Source of the DNA: Actinoallomurus soli
GTDB taxonomy: Bacteria; Actinomycetota; Actinomycetes; Streptosporangiales; Streptosporangiaceae
Reading direction: 5' to 3'
Length of the DNA stretch: 64,000 nucleotides
NCBI RefSeq assembly: GCF_024055715.1
Contig: NZ_JAMXMV010000009.1
Location: forward strand, 248,001-312,000
The notes beneath the pieces were generated by a model that did no database searches, was not told the DNA's origin, and was given only the letters and a program-made list of their open reading frames with translations. Below, piece after piece: positions 44,786 to 56,115 of the stretch (position 1 is the stretch's first letter; the number at the start of each line of letters is the position of its first letter). The position numbers were made by a program, and so were the translations under genes.

Positions 44786-45622
44786 TCAACTGACGGAATG
44801 GCGCAGATGAAATCCGGCGGCCCGGCGGTGGCCGGCCGAGACGGGGCGGGGGGTGATGGCGGGGCACCCGGCGACCGCCGCGAGGGGAGGCGGAGGCTCG
44901 AGGTCGGGCAGCGCGAGCAGGACGGGCGGGTCGGCCGGCCGGCCGCGGCGCAGGCGCACCGCGGCGCTCGTGACGCTGTCCGCGGTCACCGTCACCGCGT
45001 CGCGACCGCCGATGAGCGTGGTCCGGTCGTCCCACGGGTCGGGGCCGACGCCGTCGGCCACTCCGACCGCGTGCACGAACCAGGTGCCTTCGGGAACGTC
45101 CGGCAGGTGGTAGCAGGACGGACGGCCGCTGGGCACGTCGACGATGACGGCGGCGGCCGACGGGTGCTGGACGATGGGCGTCCGGAAGGCGCCCACGTAC
45201 ACGCGCGCGTTCCCGTGGCCCTCCGGCAGGCTGATCGTCCCCGCGACCGCGCCGACCCCGGTGCGCGGATCCGGCTGCGGGCCGGGCAGGTCGAATCCCC
45301 CGGTCCGCGACAGACGGCGGAACCGGCCGGGAGAGACGCCGACACTCGCCGTGAAATAGTTCGTGAACGAACCCAGGCTGTTATATCCGACCGCGGATGA
45401 TATGTCGGTTATGCTCATAGAGGTGTTCAGCAGCAGCCGCTTGGCCTGGTGGATGCGGATCGCCGCGAGGAACCGGCAGGGAGTGATTCCGATCGTGTCC
45501 CTGAAAAGGCGGGCGAAGTAGAAGCGGCTGAGCAGAGCGCTCTCCGCGATCTCCGTCAGCGACAACGGCTCACTGTAGCGCTCCCAGATACACTCGATCG
45601 CCCTTTCAATTGCGCTGTCCAT
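44786..45622 (-). CDS. AraC-family transcriptional regulator (N-terminal HTH)
   Basis: 278 residues from ATG 45622, behind GAGGTGA. The double HTH is at the N-terminus (~1-105: LSLTEIAESALLSRFYFARLFR and ITDISSAVGYNSLGSFTNYF), and the remaining ~170 residues form a beta-rich domain that may sense a ligand. It is divergent from the acyl-CoA carboxylase gene and starts the AraC/CMD-like/sulfotransferase run, so it may control both sides of the 166-bp gap. Confidence 0.92.
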   Translation of the reverse strand: MDSAIERAIECIWERYSEPLSLTEIAESALLSRFYFARLFRDTIGITPCRFLAAIRIHQAKRLLLNTSMSITDISSAVGYNSLGSFTNYFTASVGVSPGRFRRLSRTGGFDLPGPQPDPRTGVGAVAGTISLPEGHGNARVYVGAFRTPIVQHPSAAAVIVDVPSGRPSCYHLPDVPEGTWFVHAVGVADGVGPDPWDDRTTLIGGRDAVTVTADSVTSAAVRLRRGRPADPPVLLALPDLEPPPPLAAVAGCPAITPRPVSAGHRRAAGFHLRHSVS

Positions 45623-45734
45623 AGTCACCTCACTGCATTCCGTACCGGCCATCAGAGTGGCCCGCGTGCGTCGCGGTCAGGTCGAGCAGCGCTCGGGACG
45701 CGCCCGGAGGGCAAGCTACGAGATGGATGCGTCG

Positions 45735-45762
45735 GGCGATCGGCGCACGCTAAGAGATCGCC
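45735..45762. promoter_or_regulatory. Inverted repeat in the AraC/carboxylase divergent region
   Basis: GGCGATC, 14 bases, GATCGCC, 27 bp before the carboxylase ATG; a possible regulator site. Confidence 0.4.
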
Positions 45763-45788
45763 GAAGCCCCGCCGTAGGAGAAGAACGC

Positions 45789-47381
<1,593 letters not shown>

Positions 47382-47384
47382 CGC

Positions 47385-47410
47385 GCTCCCCGGCCCGGAG
47401 GCCGGGGAGC
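47385..47410. terminator. Bidirectional hairpin between carboxylase and ABC exporter genes
   Basis: GCTCCCCGGCC, CGGA loop, GGCCGGGGAGC: a perfect 11-bp stem right after the carboxylase stop and before the convergent exporter stop at 47432. Confidence 0.8.
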
Positions 47411-47431
47411 CGGTCCGCGTCGTGTCAGGGG

Positions 47432-49225
47432 TCAGGCCGTCCGCCGGGCGGCTTCGACCAGGTCGGCGTCGCGGTTGACCAGCGCCGCGTACCGGCCGCC
47501 GAGGGCGAGCAGCTCGTCATGGGTGCCGCGTTCGGCGATCTGACCGCGCTCCAGCACGATGATCTCGTCGGCGTGCCGGATCGTGGACAGCCGGTGCGCG
47601 ATCGTGATCGTGGTACGGCCGGCGCTCGCCGCGTCGATCGCCTCCTGCACGGCCCGCTCGGTCTGCGTGTCGAGGGCGCTGGTCGCCTCGTCCAGGACGA
47701 GGATGGGCGGGTCGCGCAGGACCGCGCGGGCGATCGCCAGGCGCTGCTTCTCCCCGCCGGAGAACCGGTAGCCGCGCTCCCCGACGACCGTGTCGTAGCC
47801 GTCGGGCAGAGACGTCAGGTGGTCGTGGATCTGGGCGACCTTCGCGGCCGCGAACAGCTCCTCATCGGTCGCGTCGGGCTTGGCGAACCGCAGGTTCTCG
47901 GCGACCGAGGCGTGGAACAGGTAGGTCTCCTGGGAGACCAGGCCGACCGCGGCGGCGAGCGCGCCGAAGGACATGTCCCGTACGTCCGTGCCGTCGATCG
48001 TGACGCGGCCGGACGACACGTCGTACAGCCGCGGGATGAGGTAACTGAGAGTGGTCTTGCCGGACCCGGTCTCGCCGACGATGGCGAGGCTGTGCCCGGC
48101 GGGGACGGTCACGTCGATGCCGCTCAGCGCGGGCCGTTCCGCGCCGGCGTAGACGAACCGGACGTCCTGCAGGCGCACGTCCCCGCGCAGGGGGACGGGA
48201 TCCCTGGGGTGATCCGGCTCGGCGATGTCGACGGGCAGGTCGAGGTACTCGAAGATCCGGCCGAACAGCTCGAGGGAACTCTGGATCTCCACCCCGACGC
48301 TCAGGAGCTGGACCGCCGGCCGGAACAGCTGCTGCTGCAGGGTGGTGAACGCGACCAGCGTGCCGAGGGAGATCGCCATGTCGTCGCCGCGGCCGGTCAG
48401 CCCGGTCACCCAGTAGATCACCGCGGGCATCGAGGCCAGCACGATGTTGATCATCGACTGGCTCCAGCGGCCCGCCATGCTGGAGCGGACCTCCAGATCG
48501 GCGACCTTGCCGGACTCGTCGGCGAAGGCGCCGGTCAGCGATCGGGACCGGCCCATGCTGTGGCCGAGCAGGATGCCGCTCACCGACAGCGACTCCTGCA
48601 CGATCGAGGCGATCGTGGCGAGTTGCCGCTGACGGTCACGGGTGATGCGACGGCGTTCGGCGCCGATGCGGCGGCTGATCCAGAGGAAGATCGGCATGAT
48701 CACCATCGACGCGATCGTGAGCCGCCAGTCGAGGACGACCATGGCGATGAGCGTGGCGATCGCGGTGGTCAGGTTGGACACCAGCGTCGTCGCGGTGGTC
48801 GTGACCGTGGCCTGCATGCCGCCGATGTCGTTGGCGATGCGCGACTGCACCTCGCCGGTGCGGGTCCGGGTGAAGAAGGCCAGCGACATGCGTTGCAGAT
48901 GCGAGTAGACCGCGGTGCGCAGGTCGTGCATGACCGACTGGCCGACCTTGGTGGACACGTAGGTCTGCCAGACGCTGAACGCACTGTTGGCGACCGCGAC
49001 GACGATCATGCCGAGCGCGAGCAGGGTCAGCAGACCCGTCCGCCCCCGGGGCAGGGCCACGTCCATGATCTCGCGGATCATGAACGGGTTGACGAGGGAG
49101 ACGAGCGATGAGGCGCCGACGAAGATGGCGACGGACAGCAGGCTCCACCGGTACGGGCGGAACAGCCGGAAGATGCGCCGCATCGGCACACGGGGGTCGG
49201 CGGTAGTCGATTCGGCGGTAGTCAC
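47432..49225 (-). CDS. ABC exporter, fused membrane and ATPase domains
   Basis: 597 residues. An N-terminal six-helix transmembrane domain (~20-320) is followed by the nucleotide-binding domain with Walker A GETGSGKTT, signature RFSGGEKQRLAIARA, Walker B PILVLDEATSALD and the H-loop IAHRL. Half-transporter that should dimerise. It starts 6 bp after the ACP gene stop, as the last gene of the PKS operon, so it probably exports the polyketide and gives self-resistance. Confidence 0.95.
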   Translation of the reverse strand: MTTAESTTADPRVPMRRIFRLFRPYRWSLLSVAIFVGASSLVSLVNPFMIREIMDVALPRGRTGLLTLLALGMIVVAVANSAFSVWQTYVSTKVGQSVMHDLRTAVYSHLQRMSLAFFTRTRTGEVQSRIANDIGGMQATVTTTATTLVSNLTTAIATLIAMVVLDWRLTIASMVIMPIFLWISRRIGAERRRITRDRQRQLATIASIVQESLSVSGILLGHSMGRSRSLTGAFADESGKVADLEVRSSMAGRWSQSMINIVLASMPAVIYWVTGLTGRGDDMAISLGTLVAFTTLQQQLFRPAVQLLSVGVEIQSSLELFGRIFEYLDLPVDIAEPDHPRDPVPLRGDVRLQDVRFVYAGAERPALSGIDVTVPAGHSLAIVGETGSGKTTLSYLIPRLYDVSSGRVTIDGTDVRDMSFGALAAAVGLVSQETYLFHASVAENLRFAKPDATDEELFAAAKVAQIHDHLTSLPDGYDTVVGERGYRFSGGEKQRLAIARAVLRDPPILVLDEATSALDTQTERAVQEAIDAASAGRTTITIAHRLSTIRHADEIIVLERGQIAERGTHDELLALGGRYAALVNRDADLVEAARRTA

Positions 49226-49231
49226 AGGACC

Positions 49232-49501
49232 CTACGAGGCTTCCTGCACGGTGAGCTGCGCGTTGACGGCCTCGATCAGGGCTCGAGGGGTGGGCGAGTC
49301 GAACAGCGTCGAGTCGTCCAGCGTGATGCCGAACTCCCGCTCGATCCGGCTACCGGTCTCCAGCAGCGCCAGGGACTCATAGCCGAGCTCGATGAACTCG
49401 GTGTCCATGGTGCCGACGTCGACGTCGGCGCCGTCACTCTCGCCGGCGGCCTCGTGGAGGATGCGCTTGAGGTCCTGAACGGTGAATTCACCGGATGCCA
49501 T
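49232..49501 (-). CDS. Type II PKS acyl carrier protein
   Basis: 89 residues. The phosphopantetheine Ser is Ser43 in ELGYESLALLETGSRIE; the usual D-S-L reads E-S-L. The sequence otherwise matches aromatic polyketide ACPs. It lies 24 bp after the chain-length factor gene. It carries the growing poly-beta-ketone chain. Confidence 0.95.
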   Translation of the reverse strand: MASGEFTVQDLKRILHEAAGESDGADVDVGTMDTEFIELGYESLALLETGSRIEREFGITLDDSTLFDSPTPRALIEAVNAQLTVQEAS

Positions 49502-49525
49502 GCTCGTTCCCTTCGTTCGGTCCGT

Positions 49526-50743
49526 TCAGTCGGTGGATCGCAGGACGACGGCCGAGTTGAAGCCGCCGTGGCCTCGCGCCAGGACGACGGCCGCGTTCAC
49601 GGACGCTCGCCGCGGCAACGTCGTCACCAGGTCGAGGTCGTACTCCGGAGAGAGGGTGACGTTCGCCGTCGGCGGGATCACTCCCGTCCGCATGGCCAGG
49701 AAGGCAGCGGCGACGTCCAGCGGAGCGGCGCCCGAGCCGAGCCTGCCCGTCATGGTCTTCGGCGCCGTGACCGGGACCCCGCGGCGGCCGAACACCTCGG
49801 TGATCGCCGTGGCCTCGACGCGATCGAGCTCCGGGACGGCGGCCGCGTCGGCGAAGACGACGTCGATCTCCCCCGGTGACAGGCCCGCGTCATCGAGCGC
49901 GATCTCGATCGCCTTCCGCAGCGCCGGCTCCCGCCCGCTGCCCGGCCTCGGGTCGAACGTGGACCCGTAGCCGCGGATCTCGCCGTAGACGCGGGTCACA
50001 CCGCGCCGGCGCGCGGCCTCGGCGTCCTCGATGATCAAGAGGGCGCCGCCTTCGCCGGGCACGTGCCCGGCCGCGTCGGTGTCGAAGGGGAGGTAGGCCC
50101 GGTCCGGCTGCTCGCTGGTGCTCAGCCTTCCGCCGGCGAGCTGCGCCACCCACCCCCACGGGCAGATCGACGCGTCGACGCCGCCGGAGAGGATCAGGTC
50201 GCTGCCCTTGCGGATCAGCCGGCGCGCCTGCGCGATGGCGTCCAGCCCGCCCGCCTGGTCGCTGACGAGCACGCCGCTGGGGCCGCGCATGCCGTTCCGG
50301 ATCGAGATCTGGCCGGTGTTGACCGCGTAGAACCAGGCGAAGGACTGGTACGCGCTGACGTACTGGCCGCCCTTGCTCCAGAGGTTCTGCAGCTCTCCCT
50401 GGCCGAACTCGAAGCCGCCGCAGGAGCTGGCGGTCACCACGCCCATCCCGAACTCGGGCAGGTCCCCCGTGCTCACCCCGGCGTCGGCGAGCGCGTGATC
50501 CGCGCCCACCAGGGCGAGCTGGGTCATCCGGTCCGTCTGCGGGATGAGCCTGCTCGGGAGGTGGTCCTCCGCGCTGAACCCGGACACCTCGCCGGCGAGT
50601 CGCGCCGGATATCGCTGGGGGTCGAAGCGTGTGATGCGGCCGATGCCGCTCTTACCGCCGCAGGTGGCGGTCCAGTAGTCCTCCGCGCCGAATCCGTTGG
50701 GAGAGACGACGCCGATGCCGGTCACGACGGCCCGCGAGGTCAT
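49526..50743 (-). CDS. Type II PKS chain-length factor (KS-beta)
   Basis: 405 residues from ATG 50743, overlapping the KS-alpha stop (ATGA). The active-site Cys is replaced by Gln163 in [12 protein letters not shown], the hallmark of chain-length factors. Forms the heterodimer with KS-alpha and, by family knowledge, sets chain length and decarboxylates malonyl-ACP. The chain length itself cannot be read by eye. Confidence 0.96.
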   Translation of the reverse strand: MTSRAVVTGIGVVSPNGFGAEDYWTATCGGKSGIGRITRFDPQRYPARLAGEVSGFSAEDHLPSRLIPQTDRMTQLALVGADHALADAGVSTGDLPEFGMGVVTASSCGGFEFGQGELQNLWSKGGQYVSAYQSFAWFYAVNTGQISIRNGMRGPSGVLVSDQAGGLDAIAQARRLIRKGSDLILSGGVDASICPWGWVAQLAGGRLSTSEQPDRAYLPFDTDAAGHVPGEGGALLIIEDAEAARRRGVTRVYGEIRGYGSTFDPRPGSGREPALRKAIEIALDDAGLSPGEIDVVFADAAAVPELDRVEATAITEVFGRRGVPVTAPKTMTGRLGSGAAPLDVAAAFLAMRTGVIPPTANVTLSPEYDLDLVTTLPRRASVNAAVVLARGHGGFNSAVVLRSTD

Positions 50744-52011
50744 GCCGGGTTCCTCTCGGGACGGGTCAGGACCATCGCGCTCTGGAACCCCCCGAAACCG
50801 CTGCCCACCGTCAGGACCGTGTCGGTTCGCCAGTCGCGCGCGGTCAGCGGCACGTAGTCCAGGTCGCACTCGGGGTCGGGCACGTGCAGATTCGCGGTAG
50901 GAGGGACCACGTTGTTCTCCATGGCCAGGACCGAGGCCGCGATCTCGATCGAGCCGATCGCGCCGAGCGAGTGGCCGACCATCGACTTGATAGAACTCAC
51001 GGGCGTACGGCGGGCGTGCTCACCGAGGCTGCGCTTGAAGGCGGCCGTCTCGTGCCGGTCGTTCTGCTTGGTGCCCGAGCCGTGCGCGTTGATGTAGTCG
51101 ACGTCCTCCGGATCCGCCCGCGCCTCGTCCAGTGCCGCGCGGATCGCCTCGGCCATCTCCCTGCCATCGGGACGCAACCCGGTCATGTGGAAGGCGTTGC
51201 ACCGGGAGGCGTATCCGGCGATCTCGGCGTACAGGTGGGCGCCACGGCGACGCGCGGACTCCAGCTCCTCCAGGACGAACATCGCGGCGCCCTCACCGAG
51301 CACGAAGCCGTTGCGCGTGCGGTCGAAGGGCCGCGAGGCGTGCTCGGGATCGTCGTTGCGCGGCGTGGTCGCCTTGATCGCGTCGAAGCACGCGACGGTG
51401 ATCGGCGAGATCGGCGCGTCCGTGGCACCGGCGATCATCACATCGGCCGTGCCGTCGCGGATCAGCTCGACCGCGTAGCCGACCGAGTCCAGCCCCGAGG
51501 TGCAGCCGGTGGAGACCACGGTGGCCGGCCCCTCGGTACCGGCCGACCAGGCCACCTCGGCCGCGAAGGAGCTCGGCACGAAGTAGTCGTACAAGTGCGG
51601 GACGGCGTACTCATGGTCGACGAGGTCGAGCCGGCCGCCGTCGCTGACCACGCGGTACTCCCGGTCCAGGCCCATGGTGGCGCCCACGGCGCTGCCGACG
51701 GTCACCCCGGCGCGATGAGGCGCGACGTCGTCCAGGTCCAGGCCGCTGTCGGCCATCGCCTCCCTCGCCGCGACGACGGCGAACTGCGCCGCCCGGTCCA
51801 TGCGGCGTATCTCCTGCGGCCCGAGACCGTGCTCCCAGGGATCGAAGTCCGCCTCGGCCGCGACCCGGGAACGGAACGGCGACGGATCGAAGAAGGTGAT
51901 CTCCCTGGTCGACGTCCGGCCTTCGCTGAGGAGGCTCCAGAAGTTCTTGACCCCGATGCCTCCCGGCGCCAGTACCCCGATTCCGGTGATGACCACTCGC
52001 CTGCCGGTCAC
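50740..52011 (-). CDS. Type II PKS ketosynthase KS-alpha
   Basis: 423 residues. Catalytic Cys170 in [12 protein letters not shown], His residues in [12 protein letters not shown] and [10 protein letters not shown]. Clear aromatic-polyketide KS-alpha. It overlaps both neighbours by 4 bp in the order cyclase, KS-alpha, CLF, ACP, exporter. Confidence 0.97.
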   Translation of the reverse strand: MTGRRVVITGIGVLAPGGIGVKNFWSLLSEGRTSTREITFFDPSPFRSRVAAEADFDPWEHGLGPQEIRRMDRAAQFAVVAAREAMADSGLDLDDVAPHRAGVTVGSAVGATMGLDREYRVVSDGGRLDLVDHEYAVPHLYDYFVPSSFAAEVAWSAGTEGPATVVSTGCTSGLDSVGYAVELIRDGTADVMIAGATDAPISPITVACFDAIKATTPRNDDPEHASRPFDRTRNGFVLGEGAAMFVLEELESARRRGAHLYAEIAGYASRCNAFHMTGLRPDGREMAEAIRAALDEARADPEDVDYINAHGSGTKQNDRHETAAFKRSLGEHARRTPVSSIKSMVGHSLGAIGSIEIAASVLAMENNVVPPTANLHVPDPECDLDYVPLTARDWRTDTVLTVGSGFGGFQSAMVLTRPERNPA

Positions 52012-52334
52012 GCGGACTCCCAGCTGTAGAACCTCTTCGCCATGGCGTCCGCCGGCGATCGCCAGGTCGCCGGGTCGTAGGGGTCGATGAAGGGCTTGAG
52101 GTCCGCGCTGATCCGAATGAAGCGCGGATCGGTCTTCGCCTCCTCGATGAGCTCCCCGCCGTTCTCGCCGTCGAAGTCCTGGAGGTGGAAGTACAGGCCG
52201 TGGAACGAGAAGAGCTGACGTCGCCGCGTGCCCATGCGATGGGGCATGTCGGTCTCGTCGAAAGCGCGGAAGAGCTCGGCCACCTCGGCGCTCGAACGAG
52301 GGTCCATCCTGGCCACGATCAAATTGCTGTGCAT
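52008..52334 (-). CDS. Polyketide cyclase, TcmI/JadI-type
   Basis: 108 residues from ATG 52334 ([12 protein letters not shown], the usual opening); an ATG at 52358 would add eight residues, but GAGGTGG lies between the two. It has the family block [16 protein letters not shown] and RFYSWE, as in the ferredoxin-like-fold cyclases of tetracenomycin and angucycline clusters. It guides late-ring closure of the poly-beta-ketone. First gene of the PKS operon. Confidence 0.93.
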   Translation of the reverse strand: MHSNLIVARMDPRSSAEVAELFRAFDETDMPHRMGTRRRQLFSFHGLYFHLQDFDGENGGELIEEAKTDPRFIRISADLKPFIDPYDPATWRSPADAMAKRFYSWESA

Positions 52335-52762
52335 TGTAGCGCCACCTCGGTCATTCATGGCAGCAACGTGCGCGTACGCCGGGGAAGAGCGCCTCCATTC
52401 CGGATGTCAGGGTCAGGCCCCTTGTCGCGGGGTTCGCGCGCCCCCGGCCCACTCCGCCGTCACCTGTCCTAGGACGGGGAACCAGCCATCGCCACTTTGC
52501 GCCGCGGCTCTCAAGAGAGAGCCGAGAAAGCGTCGAAGCTCGCTGGAGACCCGGTTCCCGGCGGGCCCCGGCACGGCGGTGGACGATCGTCTGCAGGAAG
52601 AATGGCACCGGGCGTTCCGGCGAAGATTTGGGAAATGCCCGGAATAGGGGATCGCCGGCCGTAGGCGCGCGGCCCGGGATGATGCCGAGCGAACCCGGCC
52701 AAGCCGACACGAGACCTCAGGGATGCTGGGAAACGTCGGTGGCCCGTGGGACGATTCCCCGT
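52335..52762. other. 428-bp divergent control region, PKS operon / AraC gene
   Basis: No gene is convincing here. It must hold the PKS operon promoter, but I could not pick a clear -35/-10 pair. Two symmetrical elements stand out: the palindrome GTCCTAGGAC (52466-52475) and CGGCTCTC, AAGA, GAGAGCCG (52505-52524). Confidence 0.5.
52505..52524. promoter_or_regulatory. Hairpin/operator candidate in PKS control region
   Basis: Perfect 8-bp arms CGGCTCTC / GAGAGCCG around AAGA, 171 bp upstream of the cyclase gene. May be a regulator site or hairpin. Confidence 0.4.
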
Positions 52763-53212
52763 GTGACCAGCAGACCCGACAACGCGCAGCACCTGCGCGA
52801 CCTCGCACGCCTGCGCCGTGTCCGCGACCGGATCGACCGGGAGTACGCACAGCCGCTGGACGTCGAGGCCCTCGCCCGCGGTGTGAACATGTCGGCAGGG
52901 CACCTCAGCCGCCAGTTCCGCGCCGCCTACGGCGAGTCGCCGTACTCCTACCTGATGACGCGGCGCATCGAGCGTGCGATGGCGCTGCTGCGCCGGGGGG
53001 ACCTGAGCGTCACCGAGGTCTGCTTCGCGGTCGGCTGCTCGTCGCTGGGCACGTTCAGCACCCGCTTCACCGAGCTGGTCGGCATGCCGCCCAGCACCTA
53101 CCGGCGGCAGGCGACGGGCGCGACGGCCGGGATCCCGGCGTGCGTGGCGCAGCAGGTGACCAGGCCGATCAGAAACCGGGAGGCGCGGCTCACCGAGCCG
53201 CAACCGGCGTGA
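52763..53212 (+). CDS. Small AraC-family regulator
   Basis: 149 residues from GTG 52763 (longer in-frame starts add unconserved sequence). It is essentially one AraC DNA-binding domain: EYAQPLDVEALARGVNMSAGHLSRQFR, then DLSVTEVCFAVGCSSLGTFSTRF. No ligand domain. No ribosome binding site precedes the GTG, so it may be leaderless. It is divergent from the PKS operon and a candidate regulator of it. Confidence 0.9.
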   Translation: MTSRPDNAQHLRDLARLRRVRDRIDREYAQPLDVEALARGVNMSAGHLSRQFRAAYGESPYSYLMTRRIERAMALLRRGDLSVTEVCFAVGCSSLGTFSTRFTELVGMPPSTYRRQATGATAGIPACVAQQVTRPIRNREARLTEPQPA

Positions 53213-53258
53213 CCACCGGGGCCGCGCTCGGCGTCGCGGCCCATGGAGCGGCTCCGTC

Positions 53259-54035
53259 TCAGGTGGTGGCGAACCCCACCAGGACCCGGGCGAGCATCTC
53301 CGTCTCGATCCTGTGCCACGAACCGGGCAGTTCCAGCCCCCAGCCGTTGGGCAACGCGGCCGCGGTCGCACGGGCCGCCGCACGCAGCCAGTCGCCCGTG
53401 CCGTCGCTGTTGAGGATCAGCGCCGGCGTCCGGAGAGCGGCGAGACGCTCGGCCGGAACCTGGAAGTCCCCGCAGATCTCCGTGTCGTAAGGGAGGGTGT
53501 GGGCGTTCGCCTCGTTCGTCGCCCACAGCGGGCCCTGCCGCCAGTCGGCGATCATCTCGGGCGGGAGGCCCAGGAGTTCGGCGAGGAAGTACTCCGAGGC
53601 CTCACCGCGCTCCCCGCCCGCCAGCAGGCCCCGAAGGTGCTCCATGAAGTCGGCCGGGGGCTTCGGATAACCCTCGACCCGGTAATACGGCTCGTGCAGC
53701 GCCAGTTTGGTGATCGGTGTGCCGGCCATCGCCGCTTCGAGCGCGAGGTTCGCCCCGATGGATCCGGCGAACACCACCGCCTGGCCGCCGGCCTCGTCGA
53801 TCACCGCTTCGAGGTCCTCGATCTCCCGCTCGACGGCGTAGGCGGGGGAATCACCGCTCTCCCCCCGGCCGCGGCGGTCGTAGACGTACGTCGTGCAGTG
53901 CGGCGCCAGCTCCGGAACCAGGGAGTCGAAGATCGTGTGATCACGGAAAGCGCCGTTGAGGAGCACGATCGGCGGGCCGTCGCCGGCCTTCTCATAAGCG
54001 ATCGTCGTGCCGTCGCGCGAAACGACCTTGTTCAT
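53259..54035 (-). CDS. Alpha/beta-hydrolase
   Basis: 258 residues from ATG 54035 behind GAGGGGAGCG. Oxyanion region VLLNGAFRDH, YVYDRRGRGES, nucleophile elbow FAGSIGAN, Asp candidate LILNSDGT, His in GSWHRIE. It looks catalytically complete. The substrate is unknown; it could be a hydrolase or thioesterase linked to the locus. A 6-4-6 palindrome sits 17 bp upstream. Confidence 0.88.
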   Translation of the reverse strand: MNKVVSRDGTTIAYEKAGDGPPIVLLNGAFRDHTIFDSLVPELAPHCTTYVYDRRGRGESGDSPAYAVEREIEDLEAVIDEAGGQAVVFAGSIGANLALEAAMAGTPITKLALHEPYYRVEGYPKPPADFMEHLRGLLAGGERGEASEYFLAELLGLPPEMIADWRQGPLWATNEANAHTLPYDTEICGDFQVPAERLAALRTPALILNSDGTGDWLRAAARATAAALPNGWGLELPGSWHRIETEMLARVLVGFATT

Positions 54036-54051
54036 GACGCTCCCCTCACAC

Positions 54052-54067
54052 CGAATGGATGCATTCG
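54052..54067. promoter_or_regulatory. Palindrome upstream of the hydrolase gene
   Basis: CGAATG, GATG, CATTCG: perfect 6-bp arms 17 bp before the hydrolase start, placed as an operator. Confidence 0.45.
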
Positions 54068-54447
54068 CGTCGCCAATTTCGAGCATGCCGGTTGACGGCC
54101 GGTCGAGAATCGGTAACAACCATCGGAGGGTGGCGAGCGTGTTGACTTCTGCGCAGCGAGTAATCGCGGCACTAAAAGCCCAACGAACCGAGACATTATC
54201 AGCCGAGCCGACTCGACAGCAAGACACGGAAGTCGCCCCCAAGGCGACCCCTTGATCATTAACGCGCGGCCGTTGCGGCAGAGCGTTTCCGCAGGTGGGG
54301 GCACTCATATGCGCAGGTGAGGCCGCTCGACGGGCACGGCGAAACCATCCGGTAAGTGCTCTTGATCACGGCCGGCTCGGACCCAAGAGCCCGTACACAA
54401 CCCAAACACGGAAATCAACACGCGATCCAGGTGACAAAACTATGACT

Positions 54448-54475
54448 TTGCCCGGCAGAGTCCCCGGATTAGTCT
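54448..54475 (+). promoter_or_regulatory. Promoter candidate for the SARP gene
   Basis: TTGCCC (54448-54453), 16 bp, TAGTCT (54470-54475); would give a ~140-base leader. Confidence 0.35.
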
Positions 54476-54620
54476 CTTATGCCCCGCCCGAAGTCCTGGA
54501 TGCGTCGTTAGGCCACCCCTTTTCGCTATGTGACATTCTCACTGGAAATTTGAGCCGCCCTAGAGGCATGCTCAGCGGGACAGAGATCCGCCTGTTACAC
54601 GAGGGGTATGAGGAGACGGC

Positions 54621-55418
54621 ATGAACCGGGATCCCAGGCCGCTGAGCATCGGGCTGCTCGGCCCCCTGTCCCTGCGCCTGAACCAGACGCCGGTGAGGAC
54701 CAGCGCGCCCAAGCAACGTCAGGTCCTGGCGGTGCTCGCGCTGAATGTGGGCCGGGTCGTCACAGTACCGACGCTCATCGAGGAACTCTGGGCAGATTCC
54801 CCGCCGCGCAGTTACGCAACGACGTTGCAGACTTACATCTTGCAACTGCGGAACGCGCTCGCTGCCGCGAATTCCGGCAACCCGGACGCACGGCAGATGC
54901 TCAGCACCCGCCACAACGGTTATCTGCTTGAGGAAGACGCATGTCGCACGGACGTCGAAGTGTTCGACCGGCATGTACGTGCCGGTCGCGCGGCCGCCGA
55001 GGAGGGTGATCATCGCCTCGCGTCCGAGGAGTTCAATCGCGCACTGCAGCTGTGGCGCGGCCCTGCTCTGGTGGACGTACGCATGGGTCGTGTCCTGGAG
55101 ATCGAGGCGGCGTCGCTGGAGGAGTGCCGGCTCGGCGCGCTCGAGCGGCGCATCGAAGCCGATCTGGCCCTGGGCCGGCACGCCGACCTGCTCGGCGAGC
55201 TGACGCTCGTCACGGCCAGGAACCCGATGAACGAGAACCTCTGCGCGTTCTTGATGACCGCTCTGTACCGCGCGGGGCACGTGGGGCGCTCGCTGCAGGC
55301 CTTCCACCGCCTCCGCTCCGTCCTGAACCGCGAGCTGGGCGTCGAGCCCTGCGCGAGACTGCAGCGCCTGCAGGCGGCCATCCTGTCGGGGGATCCCGCG
55401 CTGGTGCTCCAGGGCTGA
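54621..55418 (+). CDS. SARP-family pathway activator
   Basis: 265 residues behind GAGGAGACGG. N-terminal OmpR-like winged helix (LSIGLLGPLSLRLNQTP..., ~8-100, with APKQRQVLAVLALNVGRVV) and a bacterial transcriptional activation domain (~105-255, EVFDRHVRAGRAAAEEGDH...). This size and layout is that of cluster-situated SARPs such as ActII-ORF4/DnrI, which switch on type II PKS operons. It likely activates the PKS and hydrazine-cassette promoters. Confidence 0.95.
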   Translation: MNRDPRPLSIGLLGPLSLRLNQTPVRTSAPKQRQVLAVLALNVGRVVTVPTLIEELWADSPPRSYATTLQTYILQLRNALAAANSGNPDARQMLSTRHNGYLLEEDACRTDVEVFDRHVRAGRAAAEEGDHRLASEEFNRALQLWRGPALVDVRMGRVLEIEAASLEECRLGALERRIEADLALGRHADLLGELTLVTARNPMNENLCAFLMTALYRAGHVGRSLQAFHRLRSVLNRELGVEPCARLQRLQAAILSGDPALVLQG

Positions 55419-55593
55419 CGTGATCAGGGCCGGGCGCCGAGCCCGGCCGGACGGGCCCACGGACCTCCCGTCGCCACGGCGTCGACCGAGATCGACGAAC
55501 GGCGGGAACTCCGTGGGCCTTCTGCCGTCCGCGGCCCGGACGCGCTCTGAGCCGGATCGCCCGAGCGCCGGCCTGTCACCGGAGAACGCGCGA

Positions 55594-55654
55594 GCGGCGC
55601 GCCGCGCCGCCTGAGCCGGATCGAACCGGTGGATCAGGCGGCACCGCGCGCCGC
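55594..55654. terminator. Long imperfect hairpin between convergent SARP and GNAT genes
   Basis: GCGGCGCGC and GCCGCCTGA in the left arm pair with complementary blocks ending at 55654, with a few mismatches. Placed to stop both strands. Confidence 0.55.
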
Positions 55655-55655
55655 T

Positions 55656-55705
55656 GCGAATGGAGCACCCGGGCGGAGCCGCGAATGGGGCACCCGGGCG
55701 GAGTC
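55656..55705. repeat. Two tandem 25-bp repeats
   Basis: GCGAATGGAGCACCCGGGCG plus GAGCC repeats with two changes at 55681-55705, just past the GNAT stop. Confidence 0.75.
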
Positions 55706-55713
55706 GTACGCCG

Positions 55714-56115
55714 CTAAGGGTTCAGCACCCACGCGGAGTGGTGCTGGGTGAAGCCGATGTGCGGGTAGTAGTCCGTCGCCGCGGGTGCCGACAGCAGCAC
55801 GATCTTGGCCTGCGGCGCCTCTTTACGGGTCGCGTCGATGAGGGCTCTTCCGATGCCGGACCGCTGGTGCTCACGGGCGACCGCTATGTCGGAGAGATAC
55901 GTCACATAAGAGAAGTCCGAGACGCTCCGCGCGATGCCCACGAGCTCGCCATCGACGCGGCAGGTCACGACCAGGTTGGCGGTCCGCACCATCGCCGCCA
56001 TGCGTTCGGTGTCCGCGATCGGCCGGCGTTCGCCCAGCCCCGATGACCGGTAGACCTCGAGCACGTCGTTCAGGTCCAGGTCGGCGCCGTTCTCGCGCTT
56101 AATGTCCCAGGTCAC
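55714..56115 (-). CDS. GNAT N-acetyltransferase of the hydrazine cassette (FzmQ/KinN-like)
   Basis: 133 residues from GTG 56115 (GGAAG upstream), overlapping the lyase stop by 17 bp; an ATG at 56148 is an alternative. Acetyl-CoA loop QRSGIGRAL with the preceding VAREH strand, and the C-terminal YYPHIGF typical of GNATs. In the fosfazinomycin and kinamycin pathways the equivalent enzyme acetylates hydrazinosuccinate before the lyase releases acetylhydrazine. The assignment rests on gene company, not on sequence comparison. Confidence 0.82.
   Translation of the reverse strand: MTWDIKRENGADLDLNDVLEVYRSSGLGERRPIADTERMAAMVRTANLVVTCRVDGELVGIARSVSDFSYVTYLSDIAVAREHQRSGIGRALIDATRKEAPQAKIVLLSAPAATDYYPHIGFTQHHSAWVLNP

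Larger units (their letters stand above)
54036..54620. other. 585-bp divergent region between hydrolase and SARP genes
   Basis: Less GC-rich than its neighbours. No believable gene: the 109-codon frame at 54295 has atypical codon use and no ribosome binding site. It holds the operator candidate at 54052-54067 and the SARP promoter candidate at 54448-54475. Confidence 0.6.

Noticed and set aside
54295-54624. 109-codon frame upstream of the SARP gene
   Set aside because: Weak start, no ribosome binding site, AT-rich codon use unlike neighbours, and it overlaps the SARP start and promoter candidate.
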